DNA of 14,946 nucleotides from Xanthobacteraceae bacterium (GCA_030043175.1 JASHYD010000212.1:1-14946), one strand, 5' to 3'; shown: positions 7,796-14,946, counted from the stretch's first letter. Notes: generated from the letters alone by a model not told the origin. Program-made: numbers and translations.

Positions 7796-8352
7796 AGCTT
7801 CAAAACCGCCGCCCCAGCCGCGACTGGGGCCACGAAATCAAAACATGGCGGCCACCACCGATCATAAGCGTTGCGGCTAAAGAGAATTAAGCTACGAACT
7901 AACCCGGCTCGAGGCGATGGCCACCTGATTCCTGCCGGCGCCGCAAGATGGATGTGGTCGGCTCCGCACCTGCCTCGGCCACGGCGGTCGCAATCTCTTG
8001 CCCGTAGCAGGCGCTCGCCTTCTGTCGAGCACAGCCCTTTGCTCACGGACGGCTTCATACGCACACCCCATGTGTGAGCATTGCGGCGGTAACATCCCGG
8101 GCTGCAGCGGCGTCGGAAAGGCCAGGAAAGAGACGAAAGGATGCCTGGTTTGGGGTCGATTTGACGCCGAATGACCTCGGAAATGCCGCAAATATAATGG
8201 GCTCGCGCCCGGTGGGCGCGGCCGACGGGAACTTCCGCCTAATCCATGTTTGAATTCGTCGCTTCTCAAACGGAGCAGCCACCCGACCAAACCCGCCGAT
8301 ACTGCTCGCGCTCGATCCCCTGAGTGGCACATGGCCGTGCCGTAATGCGTCC
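7796..8352. other. Gene-poor stretch downstream of the sulfotransferase
   Basis: About 550 bases with only short or low-complexity frames. The longest minus-strand frame here (7892-8389) overlaps the end of the sulfotransferase gene and is rich in Arg, Pro and Ser with no domain. Apart from the GC-rich hairpin at 8204-8220 I see nothing interpretable. Confidence 0.4.
8204..8220 (-). terminator. GC-rich hairpin, possible sulfotransferase terminator
   Basis: CGCGCCC (8204-8210) and GGGCGCG (8214-8220) form a perfect seven-pair stem over a three-base loop. On the minus strand it lies about 130 bases after the sulfotransferase stop and is followed by AGCCCATTATATTT, which has T residues but no clean T run. 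It is a plausible but weak intrinsic terminator. Confidence 0.3.
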
Positions 8353-9462
8353 TTACGGGATTGCGTTCTGCTTGAGAAATGCGGCGCAAGCCCGTCTCAA
8401 TCGCGCCATCCGCAGCTGCCAGCGATTTTGGGAGGCAAGTGACAACTGCCGGCGCAGGTCCTCGACTTGCTGTGTAACGGCGTTCAGTTGAGCCTCCAGC
8501 GGCGCGCGAATGTCACGCTGCATCCGGTCGATGACCGGAGCAGCCCTGTCAAACTCGCAGCGGACCCGGTCAAACGTCGCAAGCGTTTCAGACCGGGTCG
8601 GATTGCGCCTCAACTGGCGTAGGGCGTCATGGATGTCGGCAATCCAGCCCGACGTGACCGGATCGCTGATGATGTCTGCGTCGGACAATGCGTGATGGCG
8701 CAGCCCAGAGTTCAGGAACCCATCGATTTGCTCCGCAGCATCTTCGGGAGAGTTTGGCCAGACGCATCCGCGCCCAGGTTCCGTGCCGAGCCTGACGCGG
8801 CGAAGCTCGCTGCGCCAATCCTTCAGGAGACCGTCGTAGAACAGGATGGCGCGCCGGTTCCCGCGGGTCGCGGCCTCCGCATCAAGGACGTGGCGCAGCC
8901 ACAAGAGGCTCGCTTCTGTCGGCGGCATGCCATCACGGCACGCGAGGGATTGAACAACTTCAAGCGGGTTGCGAAAGACAAGGATGCATTCGGGCATGAT
9001 GCCTGCATCCGTCAACGCCTCAAGAAACAGTGGCGTAAAGCGGCAGATACGTGGGTCTTTGACGACGATCAGCGCTGCACTGCCGTATTCGTCGTTGATG
9101 ATTTCAGCTATCCGCGCCTTAACCTCTTCGCGGCGTTGAATGGTCAGCCTTAATACGTCGAGCGCCGCCCAGTCGTGCCACGCGCTGTCGAGCTCCGACA
9201 GCACTTCATCGTGAAAATCGACGAGTTTTTGCGACTCCCAGTGTCCGGCTTCGTTGTTGGGCGCAGGGGTCATAAGGTGGCGCGGCAATGCAGCACCGAG
9301 GATGCTCAGAACGCGGGTCAGGGCGCTAGTGCCGGAGCGATGCATTCCCAGCACGACAATGCATGCCCTTTGCCCGGCAACGGTGCCCAGGTGTGAGCTT
9401 TCCCTGCCGTCGAAATCTGTTGTGGCCTCGCGCGCGCCGGCCGCAGCCATCACCATGTGCAT
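8353..9462 (-). CDS. Sulfotransferase family protein
   Basis: A 369-residue protein with the signature of PAPS-dependent sulfotransferases. The 5'-phosphosulfate loop is VVLGMHRSGTSALTRVL (about 36-52). K135-DPR in VVKDPRICRFTPLFLEAL and R164...S172 in ILVFRNPLEVVQSLACRDG match the 3'-phosphate-binding block. The C-terminal part (about 304-345) is charged with heptad-like spacing (RDIRAPLEAQLNAVTQQVED) and may form a coiled coil. There is no signal peptide, so it is probably cytoplasmic. Such bacterial proteins often sit among glycosyltransferases and modify surface polysaccharide or lipid-linked glycans; the acceptor here is unknown. The longest frame begins at 9462, but AGAGG directly abuts that ATG and lies six bases before the next in-frame ATG (9456), so translation probably starts at the third codon. 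The broken glycosyltransferase at 10033 points outward on the other strand. Confidence 0.85.
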   Translation of the reverse strand: MHMVMAAAGAREATTDFDGRESSHLGTVAGQRACIVVLGMHRSGTSALTRVLSILGAALPRHLMTPAPNNEAGHWESQKLVDFHDEVLSELDSAWHDWAALDVLRLTIQRREEVKARIAEIINDEYGSAALIVVKDPRICRFTPLFLEALTDAGIMPECILVFRNPLEVVQSLACRDGMPPTEASLLWLRHVLDAEAATRGNRRAILFYDGLLKDWRSELRRVRLGTEPGRGCVWPNSPEDAAEQIDGFLNSGLRHHALSDADIISDPVTSGWIADIHDALRQLRRNPTRSETLATFDRVRCEFDRAAPVIDRMQRDIRAPLEAQLNAVTQQVEDLRRQLSLASQNRWQLRMARLRRACAAFLKQNAIP

Positions 9463-9674
9463 CCTCTACCAGCCGCTCTGAGCGCAGCGGGACGGTGGGG
9501 ATCAATGCCGGGGGAGCGAAGCCTGGCAGGATGTGCTCCCTCGAATAGCCCCGAGTGCCGTGGCAGATGAAGCCGGCAATGACCCTACGAAGCCACTAAA
9601 CAGCACATTCGGGGCGAGCGTCATCAGGGTAAACCCCCAAAGCGGCACGCAGTCGGTTAATTCGTCGTAATATA

Positions 9675-9721
9675 TTGCATTAACTAATGCTCGGTATTGG
9701 CGCGGTTGCAATCGTTAATGC
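9675..9721. promoter_or_regulatory. Paired operator-like sites TTGCA-N5-TAATGC
   Basis: TTGCATTAACTAATGC at 9675-9690 and TTGCAATCGTTAATGC at 9706-9721 share TTGCA at one end and TAATGC at the other, with five free bases between. They start 31 bases apart, about three helical turns. The first copy is also an inverted repeat (GCATTA-AC-TAATGC). They lie in the AT-rich part of the divergent spacer, about 210 bases from the sulfotransferase start. A dimeric regulator site is the natural reading, but no regulator gene is present. Confidence 0.4.
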
Positions 9722-9873
9722 GGCGGGCGTCTACGCTCAAATCGTTGACGCGGACGTCGGAGGGGAGCACGCAGTGCGCGGAATGTATTGGCATTGGGGC
9801 ATGGAGCGGGGTGCCGGATGCACCGACGCCAACGGCGGAAAATCACCCCAGTGTGGATAGAGCCAGCAGCACG

Positions 9874-9887
9874 TGAACAAATGTTCA
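9874..9887. promoter_or_regulatory. Palindrome TGAACA-AA-TGTTCA
   Basis: Six-base perfect arms separated by AA, 146 bases upstream of the glycosyltransferase remnant start. The size and symmetry suit a helix-turn-helix dimer site. The nearby reading frames do not explain it. Confidence 0.25.
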
Positions 9888-10032
9888 TGCTCTTTGGCGT
9901 GAACGCGAGCTGGGCCACCGGTCGATCGTCGCCGCATCGGCTTCGGAAATTCTGGAAGATCTCTGGTGCGTTTAGGCTCTTGTGTTGCTTGCGGGCCGTC
10001 AACGCGTTTCAGAGACCTCCCAAGGACATAGA

Positions 10033-10244
10033 ATGGGACCCGCTCTCTGAGCGCCATCATCCTCAACTGAAACCGCGTTTACCTCCTCAAGCAGTGTGTC
10101 GAGAGCTATCTCTCCGCACTCGGCGACGAGTTCAAGCTGATTATCGTCGATAATCACAGCACCGACGGCTCGATGCTTAAGACCTGCCGACGCCACGCGG
10201 GGTCTTCATTGGCCGGGTCCCGCCAGAGCTATCACGTTCTTTGA
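10033..10244 (+). pseudogene. Family-2 glycosyltransferase, truncated N-terminal remnant
   Basis: The plus frame around 10041-10244 reads RSLSAIILN-stop-NRVYLLKQCVESYLSALG and then DEFKLIIVDNHSTDGSMLK. This is the N-terminal nucleotide-sugar-binding half of a GT-A family-2 glycosyltransferase (usual form SAIILNWN...CVESYL...IIVDNxSTDGS). The TGA at 10068-10070 falls exactly where family members carry an aromatic residue, consistent with TGG changed to TGA. A likely original start, the ATG at 10033 with AAGGA six bases upstream, is in a different frame, so a one-base loss has also occurred near 10036-10040. After GSMLK similarity stops, and the frame ends at 10242-10244; the catalytic DxD half is absent. 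It is therefore nonfunctional. With the sulfotransferase nearby it suggests a former surface-glycan locus. Confidence 0.8.
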
Positions 10245-10694
10245 AAGTGGCCCCGCGAAATTGAGCTTACGGCACATGTTCAGTTGGAACACGAAGGATT
10301 GGCCCCCTTGCCTTCTCGGCATACCCTTCGGCGCCCCCGGATTTGTTCCACCGTGCATCCTGCAACGGGAATTCAAAATCTATGCGGTGCATATGGACAA
10401 GGATTCCGCCGTCGCGCATGCGATCGATCGCCGGGCGATCGTGCAAATGTGAGCGTGTGAGGCCGTGGAGCCTATTCATCTCCCCACCTTCATCCAGCGC
10501 AGTCGCAGCCGTGTCGGCCGGATGGATCGAGGGTGAATCCGGCGGCAGGCTTTCGTGCTGGTGGCTGATCGCGGCGATGCATCATGTAATGCCTTGATTT
10601 AAGCACGCCATGTTGCGTCCAAATAGAGAACAGACGCGATGCGAGAGAAGGCCGCTATGGTGTGTAACATCTTTATATGGCGATATAATTTGGG
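10245..10694. other. Gene-poor stretch downstream of dapE
   Basis: About 450 bases between the glycosyltransferase remnant and the dapE stop. Only short frames occur (plus 10261-10452, plus 10343-10597), and I recognise neither. The segment includes a perfect 12-base palindrome, GCGATCGATCGC at 10420-10431, made of overlapping GATC words. No clear terminator for dapE was found. Confidence 0.4.
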
Positions 10695-11870
10695 CTAACC
10701 CGCGCGGCCGAAATACCGATCTAGTATCCGTCGGTATGCGGCTGTGAGTGCGACAAGATCAGCCGTCTCCACGCATTCGTCGATCTTGTGCATGCTGGCA
10801 TTGACGAGTCCGAACTCCACGACCGGGCAATAATTCTTGATGAAGCGCGCATCGGACGTGCCCCCCGATGTCGACAGCGCGGGTTGACGATTCGTCACCT
10901 CGGCGATCGCGCGGGTCACCATGTCAACGAAGGGGCCGGGCTTGGTCAGAAATGCATCAGCGTTTGACGGCTCCCAGTCGATGCGGAAACGCCCACCCGC
11001 CGCCGCCGCATGGGCGCGCACCTCAACCAGCGATTTGAGCGAGGCCTGGGTATGGCGATCGTTGAAGCGGATGTTGAAGCGGGCCCGCGCCTCGGGCGGG
11101 ATCACGTTAACGGTCTTGTTGCCGACGTCGACTGAAGTGAATTCCAGGTTGGACGGATCGAAATGGACGCTCCCCTCATCCAGCGGCTCGGTTACAAGCG
11201 CCGTCATGATCGCCGCGATGCGGCGTACCGGATTGTCGGCGAGCGCCGGATAGGCGACGTGGCCCTGCGTGCCGGTCACGATGAGGGTGCCGTTGAGCGA
11301 GCCGCGGCGGCCGATCTTGACCATGTCGCCGAGCTGCTGCGGGTTGGTGGGTTCGCCGAGAATGCAATGGTCGAACTTTTCGCCGCGCGCGGCAGCCCAT
11401 TGCAGGAGCTTTATGGTGCCGTTGACAGCGGTGCCCTCCTCATCGCCGGTGATGAGGAACGAGATCGAGCCTTTAGGTTTGCCGCCATTTGCGATGAGAT
11501 AGTCGAGCGCCGCCGCAACCTCGCAGGCGATCCCCCCCTTCATATCGACAGCGCCGCGCCCGAACAGCACGCCCTCCGCGATATCGCCGGCGAATGGTCC
11601 ATGGCGCCAGCACGTTTCATCGCCTGGCGGCACAACGTCAGTGTGCCCGGCGAATACCAGATGTGGGGAGTCCGTGCCGATGCGGGCATACAGGTTTTCG
11701 ACGTCGTCGGCACCGGGCTCGGAGAACGTGACGCGATGTCCCGAGAAGCCGGCTGCGGATAGTGTCTTCTCGAGAAGCGTCAATGCTCCACCTTCCGCCG
11801 GGGTGACCGATGGACAGCGCAGAAGGTCGCGGGCGAGGGCGACGGGATCAATGGGCATATTTGCCATCAT
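10695..11870 (-). CDS. dapE: Succinyl-diaminopimelate desuccinylase
   Basis: A 391-residue M20-family metallopeptidase. It hydrolyses N-succinyl-LL-2,6-diaminopimelate to LL-diaminopimelate and succinate, on the route to lysine and peptidoglycan cross-links. The zinc-site residues are all visible: H76 in [13 protein letters not shown]109 in [13 protein letters not shown]144 (general base) and E145 in [13 protein letters not shown]173 in LGEPT, and H361 in NASMHKIDE. The dimerisation domain (about 183-300) includes [10 protein letters not shown] and [29 protein letters not shown] near the C-terminus is family-typical. The frame begins MMANMPIDP. The ATGs at 11870, 11867 and 11858 are all possible, and no good ribosome binding site decides between them. 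It lies 426 bases downstream of dapD on the same strand; co-transcription is plausible but not shown. Confidence 0.97.
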   Translation of the reverse strand: MMANMPIDPVALARDLLRCPSVTPAEGGALTLLEKTLSAAGFSGHRVTFSEPGADDVENLYARIGTDSPHLVFAGHTDVVPPGDETCWRHGPFAGDIAEGVLFGRGAVDMKGGIACEVAAALDYLIANGGKPKGSISFLITGDEEGTAVNGTIKLLQWAAARGEKFDHCILGEPTNPQQLGDMVKIGRRGSLNGTLIVTGTQGHVAYPALADNPVRRIAAIMTALVTEPLDEGSVHFDPSNLEFTSVDVGNKTVNVIPPEARARFNIRFNDRHTQASLKSLVEVRAHAAAAGGRFRIDWEPSNADAFLTKPGPFVDMVTRAIAEVTNRQPALSTSGGTSDARFIKNYCPVVEFGLVNASMHKIDECVETADLVALTAAYRRILDRYFGRAG

Positions 11871-12296
11871 AATTTAATTTAGACGAACCTTGCCGTTATT
11901 TCAGAGCGAGCCGCCGGGCGGGGACTGACGCCTCTTCGGCACACACCGAGCCGGAAGGCGGTACGATTTGCGCCTTTCGCGGTGAACAATTGGCGCCGTC
12001 TTTAGGATCGGGCTGCCCGCGGACCTGGCACGCTTGCGGCGCGACAGGACTGCACGATCTGCGATCGGACTCTGTTGTCAAACGCGCCACCCTTGAAGTG
12101 ATAATTTTCGATATCGCTGAACACGATAATGATGGTACGGGCCCCGTGTGCCTCGGCAAGGTCTAAGGTGCACCGCTTGCTCACACGGAACTTGCGGTTC
12201 CCTTTTTCGTGTGGCACTGCCTTAGCAGCTCTGGAGTGATGGCGTCATGCTTGACGTCCGACCGAACGCCTTTTTTGCAGCCTCTCCGCCTGGCGA
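11871..12296. other. Spacer between dapD and dapE
   Basis: A 426-base interval inside an otherwise co-oriented gene set. An AT-rich stretch directly before dapE (about 11868-11882) could be part of a promoter or leader. Overlapping minus-strand frames occur (11896-12159 and 12002-12217); only the second is worth listing, and weakly. Confidence 0.4.
12002..12217 (-). CDS. Possible small protein of unknown function between dapD and dapE
   Basis: A 71-residue frame with GTG start, same strand as dapD and dapE. The central part, ARTIIIVFSDIENYHFKGGA, reads like a folded beta strand and turn, and about two thirds of its codons end in G or C. The N-terminus is basic (HEKGNRKFRVSKRC). An AAGG two bases before the GTG is too close to be a good ribosome binding site. 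An overlapping minus frame (11896-12159) ends in a Cys- and Pro-containing stretch and could be the other half of a frameshifted gene. I do not recognise either. Confidence 0.2.
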   Translation of the reverse strand: MPHEKGNRKFRVSKRCTLDLAEAHGARTIIIVFSDIENYHFKGGAFDNRVRSQIVQSCRAASVPGPRAARS

Positions 12297-13151
12297 TCAA
12301 TGCCTCAGCAACTCGTTGATGCTCGTCTTCGCCCGGGTCTTCTCATCCACACGCTTGACGATCACCGCACAGTAGAGCCCCGGCCCAGCTGAGCCGTCAC
12401 GTAACGGTTTGCCGGGCGAGGTGCCTGGGACGATCACCGAGTAAGAGGGCACCTCGCCGGTGAAAACTTCGCCGGTGTCGCGGTCCACGATCTTGGTCGA
12501 GGCTCCGATGAAAACCCCCATGCTCAGCACCGACCCCTCGCGCACGATCACACCCTCCGCGACTTCCGAGCGCGCCCCGATGAAACAATTGTCCTCGATG
12601 ATCACGGGCCCGGCTTGCAGCGGCTCGAGCACGCCGCCGATGCCGGCGCCGCCGGAAATATGGCAATTCTTTCCGATCTGCGCGCAGGAGCCCACCGTGG
12701 CCCAGGTATCCACCATCGTACCGGCATCCACGTATGCGCCAAGATTTACGAAGGATGGCATCAAAACCACGTTGGGCGCGATGTAGGCGGAGCGGCGCAC
12801 GATCGCGCCCGGAACCGCCCGGAATTGTGCCTTCTCGAATTGCTCGCGCGGCCATTGGTCGTATTTGAGCGGCACCTTGTCCCATCCCCAGGCTCGCGCA
12901 CTGGCCTCGCCGCCGAACGGCAAGATGCTCATCTCGGCAAGGCGGAACGACAGCAGCACCGCTTTCTTCAGCCACTGGTTCACGTGCCATATGCCGTTGC
13001 CGCGCCTTTCGGCGACCCTAACGGCGCCGCGGTCGAGCAGATCAAGGGCCTCATCGACGGCGTCGCGCACCGGACCCTTGGTGGTGGGATTTAAGTCGTT
13101 TCGGCTTTCGAAGGCGTCGTCGATGAATTTGGCGAGCTGGTCATACGACAT
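12297..13151 (-). CDS. dapD: 2,3,4,5-tetrahydropyridine-2,6-dicarboxylate N-succinyltransferase
   Basis: A 284-residue protein, the usual DapD length. It uses succinyl-CoA to acylate tetrahydrodipicolinate, giving N-succinyl-2-amino-6-ketopimelate in the diaminopimelate pathway; the product chain leads to the substrate of the neighbouring dapE. The N-terminal helical domain (about 1-100) includes [20 protein letters not shown] and AVLLSFRL. The left-handed beta-helix of hexapeptide repeats (about 113-240) contains [20 protein letters not shown], with D142 at the position of the family's catalytic aspartate, then [20 protein letters not shown] and [17 protein letters not shown]. The C-terminus closes with [12 protein letters not shown] and [16 protein letters not shown] about nine bases before the ATG is a good ribosome binding site and supports this start. 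The HAD gene lies 200 bases upstream on the same strand. Confidence 0.97.
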   Translation of the reverse strand: MSYDQLAKFIDDAFESRNDLNPTTKGPVRDAVDEALDLLDRGAVRVAERRGNGIWHVNQWLKKAVLLSFRLAEMSILPFGGEASARAWGWDKVPLKYDQWPREQFEKAQFRAVPGAIVRRSAYIAPNVVLMPSFVNLGAYVDAGTMVDTWATVGSCAQIGKNCHISGGAGIGGVLEPLQAGPVIIEDNCFIGARSEVAEGVIVREGSVLSMGVFIGASTKIVDRDTGEVFTGEVPSYSVIVPGTSPGKPLRDGSAGPGLYCAVIVKRVDEKTRAKTSINELLRH

Positions 13152-13351
13152 TGCGAAATATCCTCGGGAAGAGTCGGGCCGCCTCCGAGCGAGACCGGCT
13201 CAAGCGTCGCTGTGTCGCGGACCCCCGCGCCGATGTCAATGATCCCGACAAGAACTCTGGCCCGTAGGCGGGTTTGAGCCGGTACCCGAACTGACGCAAC
13301 GAGAACGCCGATGAGGTGAGGCGGTCACCGGGTTTGGTGCGCGCGACCGGG

Positions 13352-14098
13352 CTACGGGCCCAAAGGCGCAGCGCGTCGCGCCGCAACCGCCCGCAGAAAT
13401 CCTACCAGATCGTCGGTAACATGATCGACATGGGCGGCATCGCGCCCTTCCAGTTCCCAGCTTTCGCGAAACACCTCCCGGGTGCGCTGCGGTACCACCA
13501 GCACGGTCGTCATCCCGAGCGCATGCGGCACTTGGAGGTTGCGCGCCAGATCCTCGAACATCGCTGCCCTGCCGGCGTCAACTCCATGCCGGGCGAGAAA
13601 GCGTTCATAGGTCCGGGGAAACGGCTTCGGCTCAAGTTCGCCGGCGATGATGTCGAATACATCCTCGAAATGGTGGGCAACGGCGAGACGCCTGGTGACG
13701 GCGTCGGCGTGAGCGCGGGTGCCGTTGGTGAGAATGAGCTTGCGGCCCGGCAGGTTCTCGAGCGCAACGCCAAGCGCCGGGTTCGGTTCGATAGGCGAAT
13801 GATCGATCTGGTGGACGAAATCGAGAAAATCGTCGGGGTTCATCCCATGCTCGACCATCATACCTCGCATGGTGGTACCGTAGCGGCGGTAGAAATCCTT
13901 CTGCTTGCGGAAGGCGTCGTCATAAGTGGTGTCGAGGAATTTTGCTATGTAGCTGCGAATGCGCTCATCGACCTGCTGCCAAAGGTTGAGGTGATGCGGA
14001 TAGAGCGTGTTATCGAGGTCGAACACCCAGGTATCGACGTGATCAAAGACGCGCGGCGTGGCACGTACCGTGAGGCAGGACAAAGGAGCTGAGGTCAT
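13352..14098 (-). CDS. HAD-superfamily pyrimidine 5'-nucleotidase
   Basis: A 248-residue haloacid-dehalogenase-type phosphatase resembling the pyrimidine 5'-nucleotidases (YjjG/SDT1-like) found next to dapD in Bradyrhizobium relatives (context from memory). Motif I is VDTWVFDLDNTLYPHHLNLW, with nucleophile D27 and acid-base D29. Motif II is KLILTNGTRAHA (T124). The motif III lysine is K158 in ELEPKPFP, and motif IV is AMFEDLARNLQVPHALG (E182, D183). A helical C1 cap lies at about 40-105. Likely role: dephosphorylation of UMP/CMP-type or damaged nucleotides, a house-cleaning activity; the exact substrate is unknown. The ATG at 14098 adds about 20 residues before the conserved core, and no strong ribosome binding site is visible. 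Reading order on the minus strand is this gene, dapD, dapE. The gap to dapD (200 bases) has no terminator I can identify. Confidence 0.9.
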   Translation of the reverse strand: MTSAPLSCLTVRATPRVFDHVDTWVFDLDNTLYPHHLNLWQQVDERIRSYIAKFLDTTYDDAFRKQKDFYRRYGTTMRGMMVEHGMNPDDFLDFVHQIDHSPIEPNPALGVALENLPGRKLILTNGTRAHADAVTRRLAVAHHFEDVFDIIAGELEPKPFPRTYERFLARHGVDAGRAAMFEDLARNLQVPHALGMTTVLVVPQRTREVFRESWELEGRDAAHVDHVTDDLVGFLRAVAARRAAPLGP

Positions 14099-14601
14099 CG
14101 GCGCCCCACTTGTGGGCAGGGGTCGGTGGCGAGCGCACGATGCGGCGCCTCAGTACCCGGCGCCACGCTCCACCACCTCGCGCCTCGCCGAGCCGAACCA
14201 CGCTTTCCAAGGGACACTTCGGCCAACCAATTAAAGCGGTCGAAATCCGCAACAGCCGGTTTCGATTGGAGGAGGATGTGCACGCGGTTACCCTTCTAAC
14301 CTGGCGCCTTTCGGGGCTGGCGCCTTTCGGGGCTGGCGCCTTTCGGGGCTGGCGCCTTTCGGGGCTGGAGCCTTTCGGGGCTGGAGTCATGCTGCGGATA
14401 TCTCGTTTACTGCAGGTTCCAATGTGACCCAATCAGGTCGCCATCTCGCACCATTTTAGGTGCTGGCTTCGAGGTCCCTAATCCGCGTCTTGTGAACGAA
14501 ATAGACGTCGAAGTCGATTCACTTAAGGTTCTACGTTGCCTGATCGGGACATTGTCGTGGTGCGGGCCTTTTCCAACCGGGCTGTGCCTGGCCGCAGCTG
14601 G
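14099..14601. other. Upstream region of the HAD gene
   Basis: About 500 bases carrying the 16-base minisatellite (14303-14386) and presumably the promoter of the HAD-dapD group, which I could not place. The minus frame at 14043-14432 runs through the repeat and encodes a repetitive Pro/Arg/Lys peptide, an effect of the repeat rather than a gene. A short plus frame beginning at the GTG near 14494 (NEIDVEVDSLKVLRCLIGTL) is not supported by a ribosome binding site. Confidence 0.4.
14303..14386. repeat. Minisatellite, 16-base unit, five copies
   Basis: GGCGCCTTTCGGGGCT is repeated head to tail at 14303, 14319, 14335 and 14351 without change. A fifth copy at 14367-14382 has one substitution (GGAGCC), and a partial sixth, GGAG, runs to 14386. 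The identity between copies implies recent slippage or unequal exchange. Each unit starts with the palindrome GGCGCC. The unit is not a multiple of three, arguing against a coding role. It lies about 205 bases upstream of the HAD start. Confidence 0.95.
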
Positions 14602-14946
14602 TTAACCTCCGCCCGTGCGGTCACTTATGTAGGCGCACACATATTGGCTTGCGGTTTTCGCGGTTCCCCGAAACGCAATCTGCCGCAGCAGTTCGGCGTG
14701 CCGCTCGCGGTCGGCAGGACCGATCATGAGTTCGTGATAGGTGACCAGCAAATCCGGTCGAACATCGTTCACGGTTGCAGCCCACTTGTCGATTATGTCG
14801 GCGGCGTCGAGATAATGTCGAGACGTGGCCCTCAATCGCCTGCCGGTTTGCCGAAGCTGACTGGCCGCGGTTCGGAAATCGCGCTGCAGACTCTCCGCGA
14901 TCCTGGCGACTGACATCGTTATCATGGTCCACCTGCGGGCGCCCGG
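14602..14946 (-). CDS. Partial protein, possibly a sulfotransferase C-terminal part (open at right edge)
   Basis: The minus frame is open from the window end (14946) to a TAA at 14602-14604, giving 114 codons with no internal stop. An ATG at 14925 exists, but the frame extends beyond it, so the start is undetermined. The text TMITMSVARIAESLQRDF followed by SRHYLDAADIIDKWAATVND and RPDLLVTYHELMIGPADRER resembles the second half of bacterial sulfotransferases: an arginine-rich segment of the 'RDP...SLxRxF' type, then 'W...LxVxYEDLxxDP'. Arginine and the usual RDP are not clearly conserved, so the match is loose. If correct it would be the second sulfotransferase-like sequence in the window. Whether it is intact cannot be seen. 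Confidence 0.4.
   Translation of the reverse strand, partial: PGARRWTMITMSVARIAESLQRDFRTAASQLRQTGRRLRATSRHYLDAADIIDKWAATVNDVRPDLLVTYHELMIGPADRERHAELLRQIAFRGTAKTASQYVCAYISDRTGGG

Larger units (their letters stand above)
9463..10032. other. Spacer between the sulfotransferase and the glycosyltransferase remnant
   Basis: About 570 bases between two divergently oriented coding regions. A locally AT-rich segment at about 9655-9690 and several operator-like repeats (9675-9721, 9874-9887) suggest that it holds promoters for both sides. The minus frame at 9502-9711 encodes a mixed hydrophobic peptide without a recognisable family or ribosome binding site, and I do not call it a gene. Confidence 0.4.

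Noticed and set aside
7892..8389. 165-residue minus-strand frame
   Set aside because: Overlaps the end of the sulfotransferase in another frame, has low-complexity Arg/Pro/Ser content and no recognisable motif.
9788..10153. 121-residue plus-strand frame
   Set aside because: It runs through the glycosyltransferase remnant in the wrong frame and has no domain or ribosome binding site.
10242..10256. TGAAAGTGGCCCCGC, reminiscent of end repeats of some IS21-type elements
   Set aside because: A single short match from memory, with no second copy, transposase remnant or target duplication visible.
10420..10431. Perfect palindrome GCGATCGATCGC
   Set aside because: Made of overlapping GATC/CGATCG words that are common in GC-rich alphaproteobacterial DNA; no supporting context.
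12186..12210. GGAAC-N16-CGTG on the plus strand, another EcfG-like match
   Set aside because: One mismatch in the -10, and no plus-strand gene follows; expected by chance in a window this size.
14043..14432. 129-residue minus-strand frame with repeated APKG-SPERRQ peptides
   Set aside because: The peptide repeats follow from the 16-base DNA repeat read in three frames, and the frame overlaps the start of the HAD gene.
1..14946. Search for tRNA, rRNA, CRISPR array, prophage or intact transposase
   Set aside because: No TPsiC-arm-like words in a cloverleaf context, no spaced repeat array, and no integrase or transposase motifs were seen by eye.

Overview
The window looks like a chromosomal segment of an alphaproteobacterium of the order Hyphomicrobiales, probably in or near the Bradyrhizobium/Rhodopseudomonas/Afipia group. 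The basis is the high GC content and the style of the housekeeping proteins (Fmt, TruA, DapE, DapD and a YjjG-like HAD nucleotidase). The family placement is an inference; no search was run.

Layout. Positions 1-708 hold the 3' part of a 4,5-dihydroxyphthalate decarboxylase-like gene, open at the left edge. It is followed on the same strand by fmt (786-1721, initiator tRNA formylation) and, after an unusually long gene-poor gap of 1.1 kb, truA (2825-3562, tRNA pseudouridine synthase). From 3648 to about 10690 lies a 7-kb accessory block. It contains an orphan multi-sensor HWE-family histidine kinase (minus strand, convergent with truA), 1.9 kb with few or no genes but with small repeats, hairpins and one small membrane-like reading frame behind a very strong ribosome binding site (7424-7795), a sulfotransferase-family gene (minus strand, 8353-9462), and the wreck of a family-2 glycosyltransferase (plus strand, 10033-10244). 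From 14098 down to 10695 the minus strand carries an HAD nucleotidase, dapD and dapE, two of the three being steps of the succinylase branch of the diaminopimelate/lysine pathway. The right edge has a 16-base minisatellite and a reading frame open at the window end that may be another sulfotransferase fragment.

How it fits together. The two housekeeping blocks converge: fmt-truA read right, HAD-dapD-dapE read left. The space between them has collected a signalling gene and surface-polysaccharide-type genes, some already decayed. The sulfotransferase and the glycosyltransferase remnant together suggest a former cell-surface glycan modification locus. No phage, CRISPR array, rRNA, tRNA or intact transposase was seen.

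No complete new system is evident. The items most worth a second look are the architecture of the histidine kinase, a pair of operator-like sites spaced by 31 bases at 9675-9721, the structured leader before the small membrane ORF at 7424, and the minisatellite upstream of the HAD gene.
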